DNA of 64,000 nucleotides from Paenibacillus barengoltzii NBRC 101215 (GCF_004000745.1 NZ_BILV01000007.1:62001-126000); one strand, 5' to 3'; shown: positions 19,152 through 26,596, counted from the stretch's first letter. The notes: a model not told the origin generated them from the letters alone. Numbers and translations are program-made.

Positions 19152-20315
19152 ATGCAAGCAGTTAGCGAACTTTTTAGAAAAAACATACGTCAATACGGCA
19201 TGATTATCGCCTTGATCTTCATCACCATCTTGTTTCAAATTTTAACGGGCGGCATCCTGCTTAAGCCGCTGAACATTACGAATCTAATCCTGCAAAACAG
19301 CTACATTTTGGTGCTGGCCATCGGGATGGTGCTGGTGATCATCACTGGACATATCGATTTGTCCGTCGGCTCCATCGCCGCCTTTATCGGAGCTTTGGCT
19401 GCGATCATGTTGGTAGATCTTCAGTTACCTACATTCCTGACCATTCTCATTTCACTAGTGATCGGCGGACTGATCGGGGCTTGGCAAGGATTTTGGGTCG
19501 CTTATGTGAAAATCCCCGCTTTTATCGTCACGTTAGCCGGGATGCTGCTGTTCCGGGGCTTGACGATGATCGTGCTGGGCGGCCAGTCGATTGCCCCATT
19601 CCCGAAATCGTTCCAACGGATCAGTTCTGGCTTCATTCCCGACTGGTTTGGCGGCGGCAGCCTGCATATTCTGACGATTCTGCTTGGTCTGGTGCTCTCC
19701 CTTCTCCTCATTTGGCAGGAATGGAAAGAGCGGCGGACCCAGCTCAAATACCAGTTTGAGGTCGCGCCAATTTGGGTGTTCGTCACGAAGCTCCTCCTGC
19801 TCGTAGCTATCATTAACATCTTTACTTTTGTGCTCGCCACTTATAACGGGCTGCCGAACATTCTGATCATCCTGTTCTTCCTCATCGTCATTTATTCGTT
19901 CGTGATGAATCGCATGGTGGCCGGGCGCCATATCTACGCGCTTGGAGGCAATGAGAAGGCCGCCAAACTATCCGGTGTCAAAACCAAAAAGGTAACGTTC
20001 TGGGTCTTTGTCAATATGGGCGCTTTGGCCGCACTATCCGGTCTGATCTTCGCCGCCCGCCTCAATTCGGCAACACCGAAGGCCGGGACGAACTTTGAGC
20101 TCGACGCGATCGCGGCTTGCTTTATCGGTGGCGCTTCAGCCTCCGGCGGCATTGGTACCGTTATCGGGGCCATCATCGGCGGCCTGGTGATGGGCGTGAT
20201 GAACAATGGCATGTCGCTGATCGGGCTTGGGGTCGATTGGCAGCAAGGCATCAAAGGGCTGGTCCTGCTGCTCGCCGTCGCCTTCGATATTTACAATAAG
20301 TCGAAGACGAGTTAA
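19152..20315 (+). CDS. mmsB: Multiple-monosaccharide ABC transporter permease
   Basis: 387 residues with about ten hydrophobic segments and CUT2 permease motifs: VIITGHIDLSVGSIAAFIGA near the N-terminus, VKIPAFIVTLAGMLLFRGL, RHIYALGGNEKAAKLSGV and IAACFIGGASASGGIGTVIGA. It starts at ATG 19152, 11 bp after a GGGGG run in the end of mmsA. It ends the importer operon, which closes with a terminator 22 bp later. Confidence 0.92.
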   Translation: MQAVSELFRKNIRQYGMIIALIFITILFQILTGGILLKPLNITNLILQNSYILVLAIGMVLVIITGHIDLSVGSIAAFIGALAAIMLVDLQLPTFLTILISLVIGGLIGAWQGFWVAYVKIPAFIVTLAGMLLFRGLTMIVLGGQSIAPFPKSFQRISSGFIPDWFGGGSLHILTILLGLVLSLLLIWQEWKERRTQLKYQFEVAPIWVFVTKLLLLVAIINIFTFVLATYNGLPNILIILFFLIVIYSFVMNRMVAGRHIYALGGNEKAAKLSGVKTKKVTFWVFVNMGALAALSGLIFAARLNSATPKAGTNFELDAIAACFIGGASASGGIGTVIGAIIGGLVMGVMNNGMSLIGLGVDWQQGIKGLVLLLAVAFDIYNKSKTS

Positions 20316-20336
20316 TCCTAGGACCTTGAGGTTTGT

Positions 20337-20370
20337 AACCTCCGCTATCGATTTAGCGGGGGTTATTTTT
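20337..20370 (+). terminator. Intrinsic terminator after mmsB
   Basis: An 11-bp stem (20337-20347 with 20354-20364, one G-U pair) followed by ATTTTT. Confidence 0.85.
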
Positions 20371-20397
20371 GATAGCTGGCTGGAGCGAGAGTATAAT
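20369..20397 (+). promoter_or_regulatory. Promoter of the TetR-family gene
   Basis: TTGATA (20369-20374), 17 bp, TATAAT (20392-20397): a near-consensus sigma-A promoter that begins inside the T run of the preceding terminator. Confidence 0.75.
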
Positions 20398-20444
20398 GAA
20401 GACAGGATGGCCTACCTATTTTTTCCACAAAGCAGGTGATTCTC

Positions 20445-21035
20445 TTGTCTAGCTCCCATCTGACCAAGAAGGCGCTCGCCGCCTCGTTAAAGCAACGGAT
20501 GAGTTCAGTCCCTTTAAACAAAATCACCGTCAAACAGCTTGTGGACGACTGCGGATTAAACCGGCAAACGTTCTATTACCATTTCCAGGATATTTACGAG
20601 CTGCTCGGCTGGATTTACCAGACCGAAGCGGTAGATGCCATTGCCGGGGAGCGCAGTTATCGGACCTGGACCCAAGGCTTCTTAAAAATCTTCAAATATA
20701 TCGAAGACAACCGGGATTTTTGCTTGAACACGCTAAATTCGCTGGCTCGCAGCCATCTGGATGCTTACCTGTATAGCGTCACGAACAACCTGGTTATGGG
20801 TGTAGTACAAGAAGTATCCGCAGGGATGCAAGTGGATGCGGAAGATCAACGGTTTTTGGCCAACTTTTACACGCTGGCATTTACCGGGCTGGTCATCGGA
20901 TGGATGCGGGACGGGATGAGAGAACGCCCGGAGGCCATGATCGAAAAGCTCAGTGAATTGGTAGAGGGTCATTTCGAGCAGGCGCTGCAACGGTATGAAC
21001 ACAAAGCCAAGCGATCGCCCGTTTCACAGAAGTGA
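20445..21035 (+). CDS. TetR/AcrR-family regulator (DhaS-like C-terminus)
   Basis: About 196 residues. The N-terminal helix-turn-helix reads ITVKQLVDDCGLNRQTFYYHF, typical of the TetR subgroup related to DhaS, with an all-helical ligand domain after it. The TTG at 20445 has AGGTGA five nt upstream; an in-frame GTG at 20436 lies inside that ribosome site. It is monocistronic between a consensus promoter and a terminator, and it sits directly upstream of the oleate hydratase gene, so it may control that gene in response to fatty acids. That link is inference. Confidence 0.85.
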   Translation: MSSSHLTKKALAASLKQRMSSVPLNKITVKQLVDDCGLNRQTFYYHFQDIYELLGWIYQTEAVDAIAGERSYRTWTQGFLKIFKYIEDNRDFCLNTLNSLARSHLDAYLYSVTNNLVMGVVQEVSAGMQVDAEDQRFLANFYTLAFTGLVIGWMRDGMRERPEAMIEKLSELVEGHFEQALQRYEHKAKRSPVSQK

Positions 21036-21087
21036 GAATAGCAGACTTTCGGCGGCGCGAATCCTGGCTTTTTCCGTCGGAATCCTA

Positions 21088-21115
21088 GACACTCCTTGGG
21101 GAGTGTCGCTTTTTT
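21088..21115 (+). terminator. Intrinsic terminator after the TetR-family gene
   Basis: A perfect stem GACACTCC/GGAGTGTC with a TTGG loop, then GCTTTTTT. Confidence 0.92.
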
Positions 21116-21145
21116 ATACAGTCGCCCTTCCTTGTGGATTTCGCT

Positions 21146-21200
21146 CGCCTCCAAGACGGATTACATTAGGATTGTTCCATTCATCACATTCTTGGAGGCG
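21146..21200 (+). promoter_or_regulatory. Inverted repeat that covers the oleate hydratase ribosome site
   Basis: CGCCTCCAAGA (21146-21156) and TCTTGGAGGCG (21190-21200) are perfectly complementary 11-mers separated by 33 nt. The right arm contains GGAGG, the Shine-Dalgarno sequence of the gene starting at 21207. If both arms are transcribed, the hairpin would hide the ribosome site. It could instead be a protein operator. Confidence 0.55.
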
Positions 21201-21206
21201 AAAGTT

Positions 21207-22787
21207 ATGTTTGCAGATCGTCACACTCATCACGTTTATTTTGTTGGCGGAGGGATCGCTTCCCTGGCGGGGGCTGCGTTCCTGATTCGGGACTGTGATT
21301 TTCCCGGTCAGAATATTCATGTGTTGGAGGAAATGAAGGTGCTAGGCGGCAGTAACGACGGTGCCGGAGACCGTGAACGCGGATATGTGATCCGCGGCGG
21401 CCGGATGCTGAATGATGAGACTTATGAAAATACATGGGATTTGCTGCGCTCCATCCCTTCGATAGACCACCCGGGACTTTCGGTGCGGGATGAGATCATC
21501 GCTTTCGATACCGCCCACCAGACGCATTCCAACGCTCGGTTAGTCAACCGGGACGGCCAGGTTGTGGACGTGACCTCTATGGGCTTTGATATGACGGACC
21601 GGATGGCCATGGTTAAGCTGATTATGGCCCCTGAAGAGAGCCTGGGCACTGCGCGGATCAATGACTGGTTTGGCCCGCATTTTTTCAAGACAAATTTCTG
21701 GTACATGTGGGCCACCACCTTTGCCTTCCAGCCTTGGCACAGCGCTGTGGAGTTTAAAAGATACATGCTCCGATTTATGCATGAATTCCCACGAATCCAC
21801 ACGTTGGAGGGGGTCACTCGCACACCTTATAACCAATACGATTCCCTCATTCTCCCGCTGCAAAAGTATTTGGAGAAGCACGGCGTAGACTTTTCGCTGA
21901 AATGCACCGTTACGGATCTGGACTTCCGAGAAGGCGATGAGATCACCGTGACGCGGATACACTATCTGAAAGACGGCGAGCCGCAAGTCCTCGATTTGGG
22001 CGAAGACGATCTGGTGATCGTCACCAACGGCTCGATGACGGAGGGCTACAGCCTCGGCTCCATGCATACAGCGCCGAAGCTGAACGGCAAGGGCAGCTCT
22101 TGGCAGTTATGGGAGCGGATAGCCGCCAAGAAACCGGGCCTTGGACGTCCCTCCGTCTTCGCCGACCATATTGAAGAGTCCAAATGGGAATCGTTTACGG
22201 TGACTTGTCAGGACTCGCGTTTTTTTGACCGGATGGAAGCTTTCTCTCGCAACAAGGCCGGAACCGGCGCACTTGTCACCTTTAAGGATTCGAGCTGGTT
22301 CATGTCCATTGTGCTGGCTCATCAGCCGCATTTTCGCAACCAGCCGGAGCATGTGAAGGTCTTCTGGGGTTATGGATTATTCCCGGATCGCGTTGGGGAT
22401 TACGTGCCTAAGAAAATGTCCGATTGTACCGGCGAGGAGATTCTCACCGAGTTGCTGCACCATCTCCACTTCGAAGAAGACATGGAGGCGATCATTTCCA
22501 CTGCCAACTGTATTCCATGTATGATGCCGTTCATCACCTCGCAGTTCATGCCTAGAGCGATTGGCGATCGGCCGAAGGTCATCCCGGACGGCTCCACGAA
22601 CTTAGCGTTTATTGGTCAATTCTGCGAAATCCCGGACGATGTCGTCTTCACCGAGGAATACTCTGTCCGTACAGCTCGCATGGCGGTATATGGCCTATTG
22701 GGATTGAACAAACCGATCGCACCGATCAACCAATACCAGTACGATATACGTACATTACTTCAGAGCTTGGTGACTTCATTCCGGTAA
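21207..22787 (+). CDS. ohyA: Oleate hydratase (fatty acid hydratase, MCRA family)
   Basis: 526 residues of the FAD-dependent 67-kDa myosin-cross-reactive-antigen family. The dinucleotide-binding motif VYFVGGGIASLAGAAFLIRD at the N-terminus is followed by LGGSNDGAG, IRGGRMLNDETYENTWDL and DWFGPHFFKTNFWYMWATTF, all characteristic. The enzyme adds water across the cis-9 double bond of oleate to give 10-hydroxystearate and detoxifies unsaturated fatty acids at the membrane surface. The ATG at 21207 follows GGAGGCGAAAGTT. It belongs to the shorter members of the family. Its ribosome site is in an inverted repeat and a TetR gene precedes it. Confidence 0.95.
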   Translation: MFADRHTHHVYFVGGGIASLAGAAFLIRDCDFPGQNIHVLEEMKVLGGSNDGAGDRERGYVIRGGRMLNDETYENTWDLLRSIPSIDHPGLSVRDEIIAFDTAHQTHSNARLVNRDGQVVDVTSMGFDMTDRMAMVKLIMAPEESLGTARINDWFGPHFFKTNFWYMWATTFAFQPWHSAVEFKRYMLRFMHEFPRIHTLEGVTRTPYNQYDSLILPLQKYLEKHGVDFSLKCTVTDLDFREGDEITVTRIHYLKDGEPQVLDLGEDDLVIVTNGSMTEGYSLGSMHTAPKLNGKGSSWQLWERIAAKKPGLGRPSVFADHIEESKWESFTVTCQDSRFFDRMEAFSRNKAGTGALVTFKDSSWFMSIVLAHQPHFRNQPEHVKVFWGYGLFPDRVGDYVPKKMSDCTGEEILTELLHHLHFEEDMEAIISTANCIPCMMPFITSQFMPRAIGDRPKVIPDGSTNLAFIGQFCEIPDDVVFTEEYSVRTARMAVYGLLGLNKPIAPINQYQYDIRTLLQSLVTSFR

Positions 22788-22813
22788 GACCAGGGGAGGA
22801 ACGGGAGCTCCGG

Positions 22814-23200
22814 TTGGCTTATCTGCGCATGTTGCTGCAGCTCAGCCAGAGACTGGATCACGCCCGTCTATCGTTAGTGATGTCTATCGCTGATTTATAT
22901 TTCGAGCCGGATCCTCGGCAGGATGAAGAAATGCTTCGGGAGCTGGCGAAACAATATGAAAAGGAGAGTGAAGTGATCATGGAAATAATGCCTGCATGGA
23001 TGCGTCAAGGTTACGAGAAAGGGTTGGAAGAAGGCCTAGAGAAAGGGATCGAAAAAGGAATTGAAAAGGGAATCGAACAAGACACCCTCATCGAACGCCG
23101 GCAAATCGCGCGCCGGTTGTTACCCAAAGGCTTCACTCTGGAAGAAATCGCGGATACGACCCAATTGCCTGTCGAAGAAATCAAAAAAATCATGAATTAA
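22814..23200 (+). pseudogene. C-terminal remnant of an Rpn-family nuclease/transposase-like protein
   Basis: About 129 residues in an open frame that begins without a proper start (nearest is a TTG at 22814). They match only the C-terminal half of Rpn-type proteins (recombination-promoting PD-(D/E)XK nucleases): LAYLRMLLQLSQRLDHARLS, then MPAWMRQGYEKG, a 12-bp repeat tract coding EKGIEKGIEKGIE, and a terminal helix-turn-helix-like segment ending LPVEEIKKIMN. The nuclease domain is missing. Homology starts a few bases after the ohyA stop codon, so the junction probably marks a deletion or rearrangement. Confidence 0.7.
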
Positions 23201-23215
23201 TTGCCCAAAGGACAA

Positions 23216-23246
23216 AGAAAAAAAGCCGCATCTACGCGATCGGCTT
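23216..23246 (-). terminator. Intrinsic terminator of the Spo0E-like gene
   Basis: On the minus strand AAGCCG...CGGCTT (arms 23241-23246 and 23223-23228, with an inner ATC/GAT extension) is followed by a long T run. The stop codon of the Spo0E-like gene lies inside the hairpin. Confidence 0.8.
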
Positions 23247-23417
23247 CCTTCTTCGGTAATTGGAATATATGACTTGGCTATATTTATTTAACAAGTGGTC
23301 AAGAATAACCGACTGATGGAGTACCCGTGCATGGCGCATCCCGTATCTCTGAGCGAGCCGATTTAATTCTTGTCTTTCCAATTCAATCCGAAATCTGATT
23401 TTTTCAGAACTGTTCAT
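23232..23417 (-). CDS. Spo0E-family aspartyl-phosphate phosphatase
   Basis: A 61-residue helical-hairpin protein. IRFRIELERQELNRLAQRYG and VLHQSVILDHLLNKY match the two helices of Spo0E, YnzD and YisI. The diagnostic SQELD motif is changed to SVILD, keeping Ser, Leu and Asp. Family members bind Spo0A~P and remove its phosphate, delaying sporulation. I use the ATG at 23417, preceded by AGGGTGAT; an in-frame GTG at 23426 lies within that ribosome site. It lies downstream of, and in the same orientation as, the receptor-peptide pair but is separated from it by two terminators. Confidence 0.8.
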   Translation of the reverse strand: MNSSEKIRFRIELERQELNRLAQRYGMRHARVLHQSVILDHLLNKYSQVIYSNYRRRKPIA

Positions 23418-23486
23418 CTCGATCACCCTAGGAACATATTAGAAGAGGTTGCCAAATATTGCATAATGAGACCTAATGCAAGAAAC

Positions 23487-23514
23487 AAAAAAAATTCCAT
23501 TTTTTGAAATGGAA
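23487..23514 (-). terminator. Second intrinsic terminator downstream of the peptide gene
   Basis: TTCCATTT/AAATGGAA arms (23495-23502, 23507-23514) with a 4-nt loop; on the minus strand an eight-T run follows. Confidence 0.85.
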
Positions 23515-23542
23515 CGGCCTGGCATGTTCCTCACTCTGTCTC

Positions 23543-23557
23543 TGTATACGCTATACA
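23543..23557. promoter_or_regulatory. TGTATA-N3-TATACA palindrome
   Basis: A perfect 6-3-6 palindrome between two terminators, upstream of the Spo0E-like gene. It could be an operator or overlap a -10 element (TATACA). No partner is assigned. Confidence 0.35.
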
Positions 23558-23564
23558 ATAAAAA

Positions 23565-23600
23565 TAGGGTCAGTCCCAAGGACTGATCCCTACTTTTTTT
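23565..23600. terminator. Bidirectional terminator downstream of the peptide gene
   Basis: AGGGTCAGTCC and GGACTGATCCCT pair with one bulged base around a CAA loop. T runs follow on both strands. On the minus strand it comes 23 bp after the peptide stop codon. Confidence 0.8.
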
Positions 23601-23622
23601 GAATGGTTCAAGACGAAATATA

Positions 23623-23733
23623 TTATCCCCAAAAGCCGTGTGCCAATGTTGCAATTAAACCAGCACCACTAGCCAAACCTACCAAACTAAGCATTTTCAT
23701 AGCCGAAACCGTAAAGGACATTTTCTTTTTCAT
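23623..23733 (-). CDS. 36-residue secreted signalling-peptide precursor (Phr/SHP-like)
   Basis: An unusually short gene read from ATG 23733 to TAA 23623. The product starts with MKKK, has a hydrophobic stretch (about residues 14-31) and ends LIATLAHGFWG: a basic head and export core followed by a short C-terminal peptide such as HGFWG or AHGFWG, the plan of Phr, PapR, AimP and SHP pheromone precursors. AGAGAGGTG lies 7 nt before the ATG. The first 47 bp overlap the end of the XRE-TPR receptor gene in another frame, so expression is tied to the receptor. Two terminators follow. Internal ATGs at 23721, 23700 and 23694 would shorten the leader. No function has been shown; the role is inferred from architecture. 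Confidence 0.75.
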   Translation of the reverse strand: MKKKMSFTVSAMKMLSLVGLASGAGLIATLAHGFWG

Positions 23734-25078
23734 TTTCCCACACCTCTCTACATAGTTCTCGAAAATTTTTATGTTGCTCTTCTTTAACGAATTTGCGATT
23801 CAGTTCAAATAAAGTCATGCAATTCACAATCAAAGATTTATTATTCAAAGATATCGCCATCTTCAAGCTATATAGTAAACTCTTGATACCTTCTTCATAA
23901 TTCCCTTTTCTCAGATTGTAAATTGCATAATTCTGAAAAAAGACGGAACAACGGTTTCTACTTACTACCGATTCTGAAAACCACTTATCTTTCCCGATCA
24001 ACCTGTATTTTTCAATTTCTTCGGAAAAACGATCAAGAATATCATCAAGAAAAAATTGATGGCGATTGGCCGACTCTACTAATGTGATCAAGCCTTCTAT
24101 AAGTTCATCAGGTTCTTCTTCCAAGAATTGAACATACTTAGGAATTTTGGATCGGTCCCCTGCTTTAATATCCAAGCAAAGGTAATTGGCTTGTGCAAAC
24201 ATTCTAAATTGCTCTATTACAGCAGTTTGGTTTTCATCATCGGCATCAAACCAACTTAAATCCGCATATTCTTTAATCCATCGCTTTGATTCCTCAAACA
24301 TTCCTCTATATTCGTATGAGCCAGCTTTGAGAAGATAGCCCCTACCGTAATAATAAACAAGAGGACGGAGAGGTTTAAAATCACTGTATTTCCATACTTT
24401 TTTTTCATATAAAGCTTTCGCTAATGCGCAAAGTTCGTCTGCGTATACTTCGGCTTCAGACCAATTAAAATTGAGCGTATAAACTTCAACCAACATGAGG
24501 ATGCCATCGAGCGCATACACTTCCGGCAAGCGATGTCTGTAGGGCAAAAACTGCATTGCAGTCTTAAACCCCTTGTCCCTATCCATGCGGTGAATTTTAA
24601 ACAACCTGTAGTAACTCATGGCCAAGCGTTCAGAATGACTGGACCGCTCACTTTCGATAACGCTTTCATAGAGTATTACCGCAGCTTCTTTCCAGCCTCG
24701 CTCATACATCATTTCAGCGGTATCAAAAATGCCCGCGATTTGTTTCAAATCCTCTAACAAACGGTTTAGAACCTGCTTAATACAGTCATGCTTCTGCAAC
24801 TCGGCGCATCTCATCAGGAAAGGCCGTAGCCTCCTCCAATGAGGAGATGAAGAAGTAAAACATTCATCTGCGTATAAATCGTAAAAGTGTCCCTCAGGCA
24901 ACCCCATCGCAGCCGTAATTCGATCCAACTGACCGATGGCAATCGGTCGGTTCCCGTTAATAATTCCGCTTAACGTTCCGACGTTCACCCCGGCAGATTC
25001 CGAGAAACGGTGCAGGGTTGTCCCTTCGCTCTTGATGTAATCTTCCAGTTCTGCGCGAATCGTGGTTGTAGATATCAA
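23687..25078 (-). CDS. XRE-TPR transcriptional regulator, RRNPP-type peptide receptor
   Basis: 463 residues. An N-terminal XRE helix-turn-helix (about 3-65; TLHRFSESAGVNVGTLSGIINGN, cut here to its core SAGVNVGTLSGIINGN) is followed by roughly 390 residues of helical TPR-like repeats, for example AEMMYERGWKEAAVILYESV and SVFFQNYAIYNLRKGNYEEG. This HTH-plus-TPR layout is that of PlcR, NprR, AimR and the Paenibacillus aim-like receptors, which change DNA binding when a re-imported peptide docks in the TPR groove. Start: TTG 25078, 8 nt after GGGGGTGA; an upstream in-frame start would add 25 residues that look unlike the family. Its last codons overlap the peptide-precursor gene. Confidence 0.85.
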   Translation of the reverse strand: MISTTTIRAELEDYIKSEGTTLHRFSESAGVNVGTLSGIINGNRPIAIGQLDRITAAMGLPEGHFYDLYADECFTSSSPHWRRLRPFLMRCAELQKHDCIKQVLNRLLEDLKQIAGIFDTAEMMYERGWKEAAVILYESVIESERSSHSERLAMSYYRLFKIHRMDRDKGFKTAMQFLPYRHRLPEVYALDGILMLVEVYTLNFNWSEAEVYADELCALAKALYEKKVWKYSDFKPLRPLVYYYGRGYLLKAGSYEYRGMFEESKRWIKEYADLSWFDADDENQTAVIEQFRMFAQANYLCLDIKAGDRSKIPKYVQFLEEEPDELIEGLITLVESANRHQFFLDDILDRFSEEIEKYRLIGKDKWFSESVVSRNRCSVFFQNYAIYNLRKGNYEEGIKSLLYSLKMAISLNNKSLIVNCMTLFELNRKFVKEEQHKNFRELCREVWENEKENVLYGFGYENA

Positions 25079-25205
25079 AAAATTATCACCCCCCAATTCC
25101 GCGACCTTCTGCGAGCCAAAGGATTCTCGGCTAACAGAGGAGTCAAACGACATCCAATGACATCAAGCAACACCATATCCTACTAAACTTCCAATATATG
25201 TTTAC

Positions 25206-25234
25206 ATAATAATCCTAAATTTGACAATCGTCAA
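25206..25234 (-). promoter_or_regulatory. Promoter of the receptor gene with an overlapping palindrome
   Basis: On the minus strand TTGACG (25229-25234), 17 bp, TATTAT (25206-25211): 5/6 matches to both sigma-A hexamers. TTGAC-N4-GTCAA (25221-25234) covers the -35 and is a candidate operator, possibly for autoregulation. Confidence 0.7.
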
Positions 25235-25282
25235 TATGAAAAAAGACCGATTAGCAAACTTTTTGTCTGCTTATCGGTCTTT
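25235..25282 (-). terminator. Intrinsic terminator after the aldo/keto reductase gene
   Basis: Arms 25242-25256 and 25268-25282 pair at 14 of 15 positions around an 11-nt loop; on the minus strand TTTTTT follows. It separates the metabolic operon from the receptor gene. Confidence 0.88.
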
Positions 25283-25292
25283 ATGAAGTTTC

Positions 25293-26186
25293 TTAGATTT
25301 CCAGCTCCGCCGCAGCCGCATTAGCCTCCACTTGCGCAGGGTTCTTGCAGCCCGGAATCACCGTGCTGACAACAGGATTCTTCAGGCACCAGGCCAAGGC
25401 CCACTGAGCCATGTCCACACCCTCCGGCACTTCATTCCGCCGAATCTCTTCCACTTCCTCCAGCTTGCGCCGGGTGCTTTCCGGATCATGACGATGGCGT
25501 ACATCGGTTTCGCTGAACACCGCGCCCGGTTTATACTTGCCGCTCAGATAACCGCTCGCCAGAGGAACTCTTGCAAGCACACCGAGTTGCTGGCGCTCGC
25601 AGGACGGGAACACCCGATTCTCCGGCACGCGGTCGAGCCGGTTATAAACCACCTGAATCGCCTCCACCCCTACCTTCGTTGAAGCTTCGGTCTGATGCAG
25701 GTTGTCGTTGCTGCCGATCGACGTGCCCAGATGGAGGATTTTCCCGGCTTGCTTTTGCTTATCCAGCAGCGTCCAAAGTTCATCATTATCAAACGCCGCA
25801 TCCGGGCCGGAATGAAACTGATACAGATCGATATAGTCCGTCTTCAACGCTTTCAGCGAAGCATCAAGCTGTTGTAGTACCGCCGCAGCATCAAAGCGGT
25901 CCGTCCGCGTAAACCGTTCATGAAATTGATGCCCAAATTTCGTGGCGATCAGCCAGTCCTCCCGGTTGCGCCGGCTCAGATAATCCCCGATAAACGATTC
26001 GGACAGATGGTCGCCATAACATTCTGCCGTATCGATCAGATTGATGCCCAGCTCCCGGCCCCGATCCAAGATCGCATCCACTTCCGCTTGCGTGTAGTTT
26101 AAACCCCACTCCCCGCCGAATTGCCAAGTTCCAATGCCGACCACGGAAACGTTGAGACCGGTTTTTCCTAATGTCCGATATTTCAT
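25293..26186 (-). CDS. Aldo/keto reductase
   Basis: 297 residues of the NAD(P)H-dependent aldo/keto reductase TIM barrel. The catalytic tetrad is visible: Asp52 and Tyr57 in IDTAECYG, Lys83 in ATKFG and His125 in LYQFHSG; the C-terminal VVSTVIPGCKN supplies the cofactor loop. I use ATG 26186; a TTG two codons earlier follows GGAGGG at 4 nt and could also be used. It ends the three-gene run ALDH, rhamnose mutarotase, AKR, suggesting reduction or oxidation of a sugar-derived aldehyde, though the true substrate is unknown. Confidence 0.9.
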   Translation of the reverse strand: MKYRTLGKTGLNVSVVGIGTWQFGGEWGLNYTQAEVDAILDRGRELGINLIDTAECYGDHLSESFIGDYLSRRNREDWLIATKFGHQFHERFTRTDRFDAAAVLQQLDASLKALKTDYIDLYQFHSGPDAAFDNDELWTLLDKQKQAGKILHLGTSIGSNDNLHQTEASTKVGVEAIQVVYNRLDRVPENRVFPSCERQQLGVLARVPLASGYLSGKYKPGAVFSETDVRHRHDPESTRRKLEEVEEIRRNEVPEGVDMAQWALAWCLKNPVVSTVIPGCKNPAQVEANAAAAELEI

Positions 26187-26211
26187 GTTCAAGAATCCCT
26201 CCGATTCGTCG

Positions 26212-26544
26212 CTACTTCAAATAAAAAATCTCGCGCATCGGCACGATCGGCTGCGGTTCATTAAAGTCAAATGACCCTTCCACCATGCCTGATGTAATCG
26301 CGTTCCACCGCTGGCAAACCTCGCTGGCTGCAATATACTTGAACGCCGCATCCGGATCATCACATTCAAAGCAGTAGAAGAACTGATTTCCCTGCTGAAA
26401 AATCGAATAATTCCGAATCCCCGCTTTGCGATGCTCCGCCAGCACCTCGGGCCAAGGGTTCAAATGCATCTCCACATAGGCCTCCAGTTGATCTTCCTTC
26501 ACCCGCCAGGTCCAGGCAAACTTCCGGCTTGAACTCATTTCCAT
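26212..26544 (-). CDS. L-rhamnose mutarotase
   Basis: About 110 residues matching the RhaM/YiiL ferredoxin-like fold: FAWTWRVKEDQLEAYVEMH, NYSIFQQGNQFFYCFECDDP, CQRWNAITSGMV. The enzyme interconverts alpha and beta anomers of L-rhamnose (related members act on L-fucose). GGGAGGG lies 6 nt before the ATG at 26544; earlier in-frame ATGs overlap that site. It lies 25 bp from the aldo/keto reductase gene and 52 bp from the aldehyde dehydrogenase gene. No rhamnose isomerase or kinase is in the window. Confidence 0.9.
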   Translation of the reverse strand: MEMSSSRKFAWTWRVKEDQLEAYVEMHLNPWPEVLAEHRKAGIRNYSIFQQGNQFFYCFECDDPDAAFKYIAASEVCQRWNAITSGMVEGSFDFNEPQPIVPMREIFYLK

Positions 26545-26596
26545 GATCATCCCTCCCATGAAATTGTCATCCCATTTGACACCTGAGACGGCATCC

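Noticed and set aside
23439-23654. 71-codon minus-strand frame between the peptide and Spo0E-like genes
   Set aside because: It runs through two strong terminators and overlaps the end of the peptide gene. An internal ATG with a fair ribosome site (28 codons) also reads through a terminator stem.
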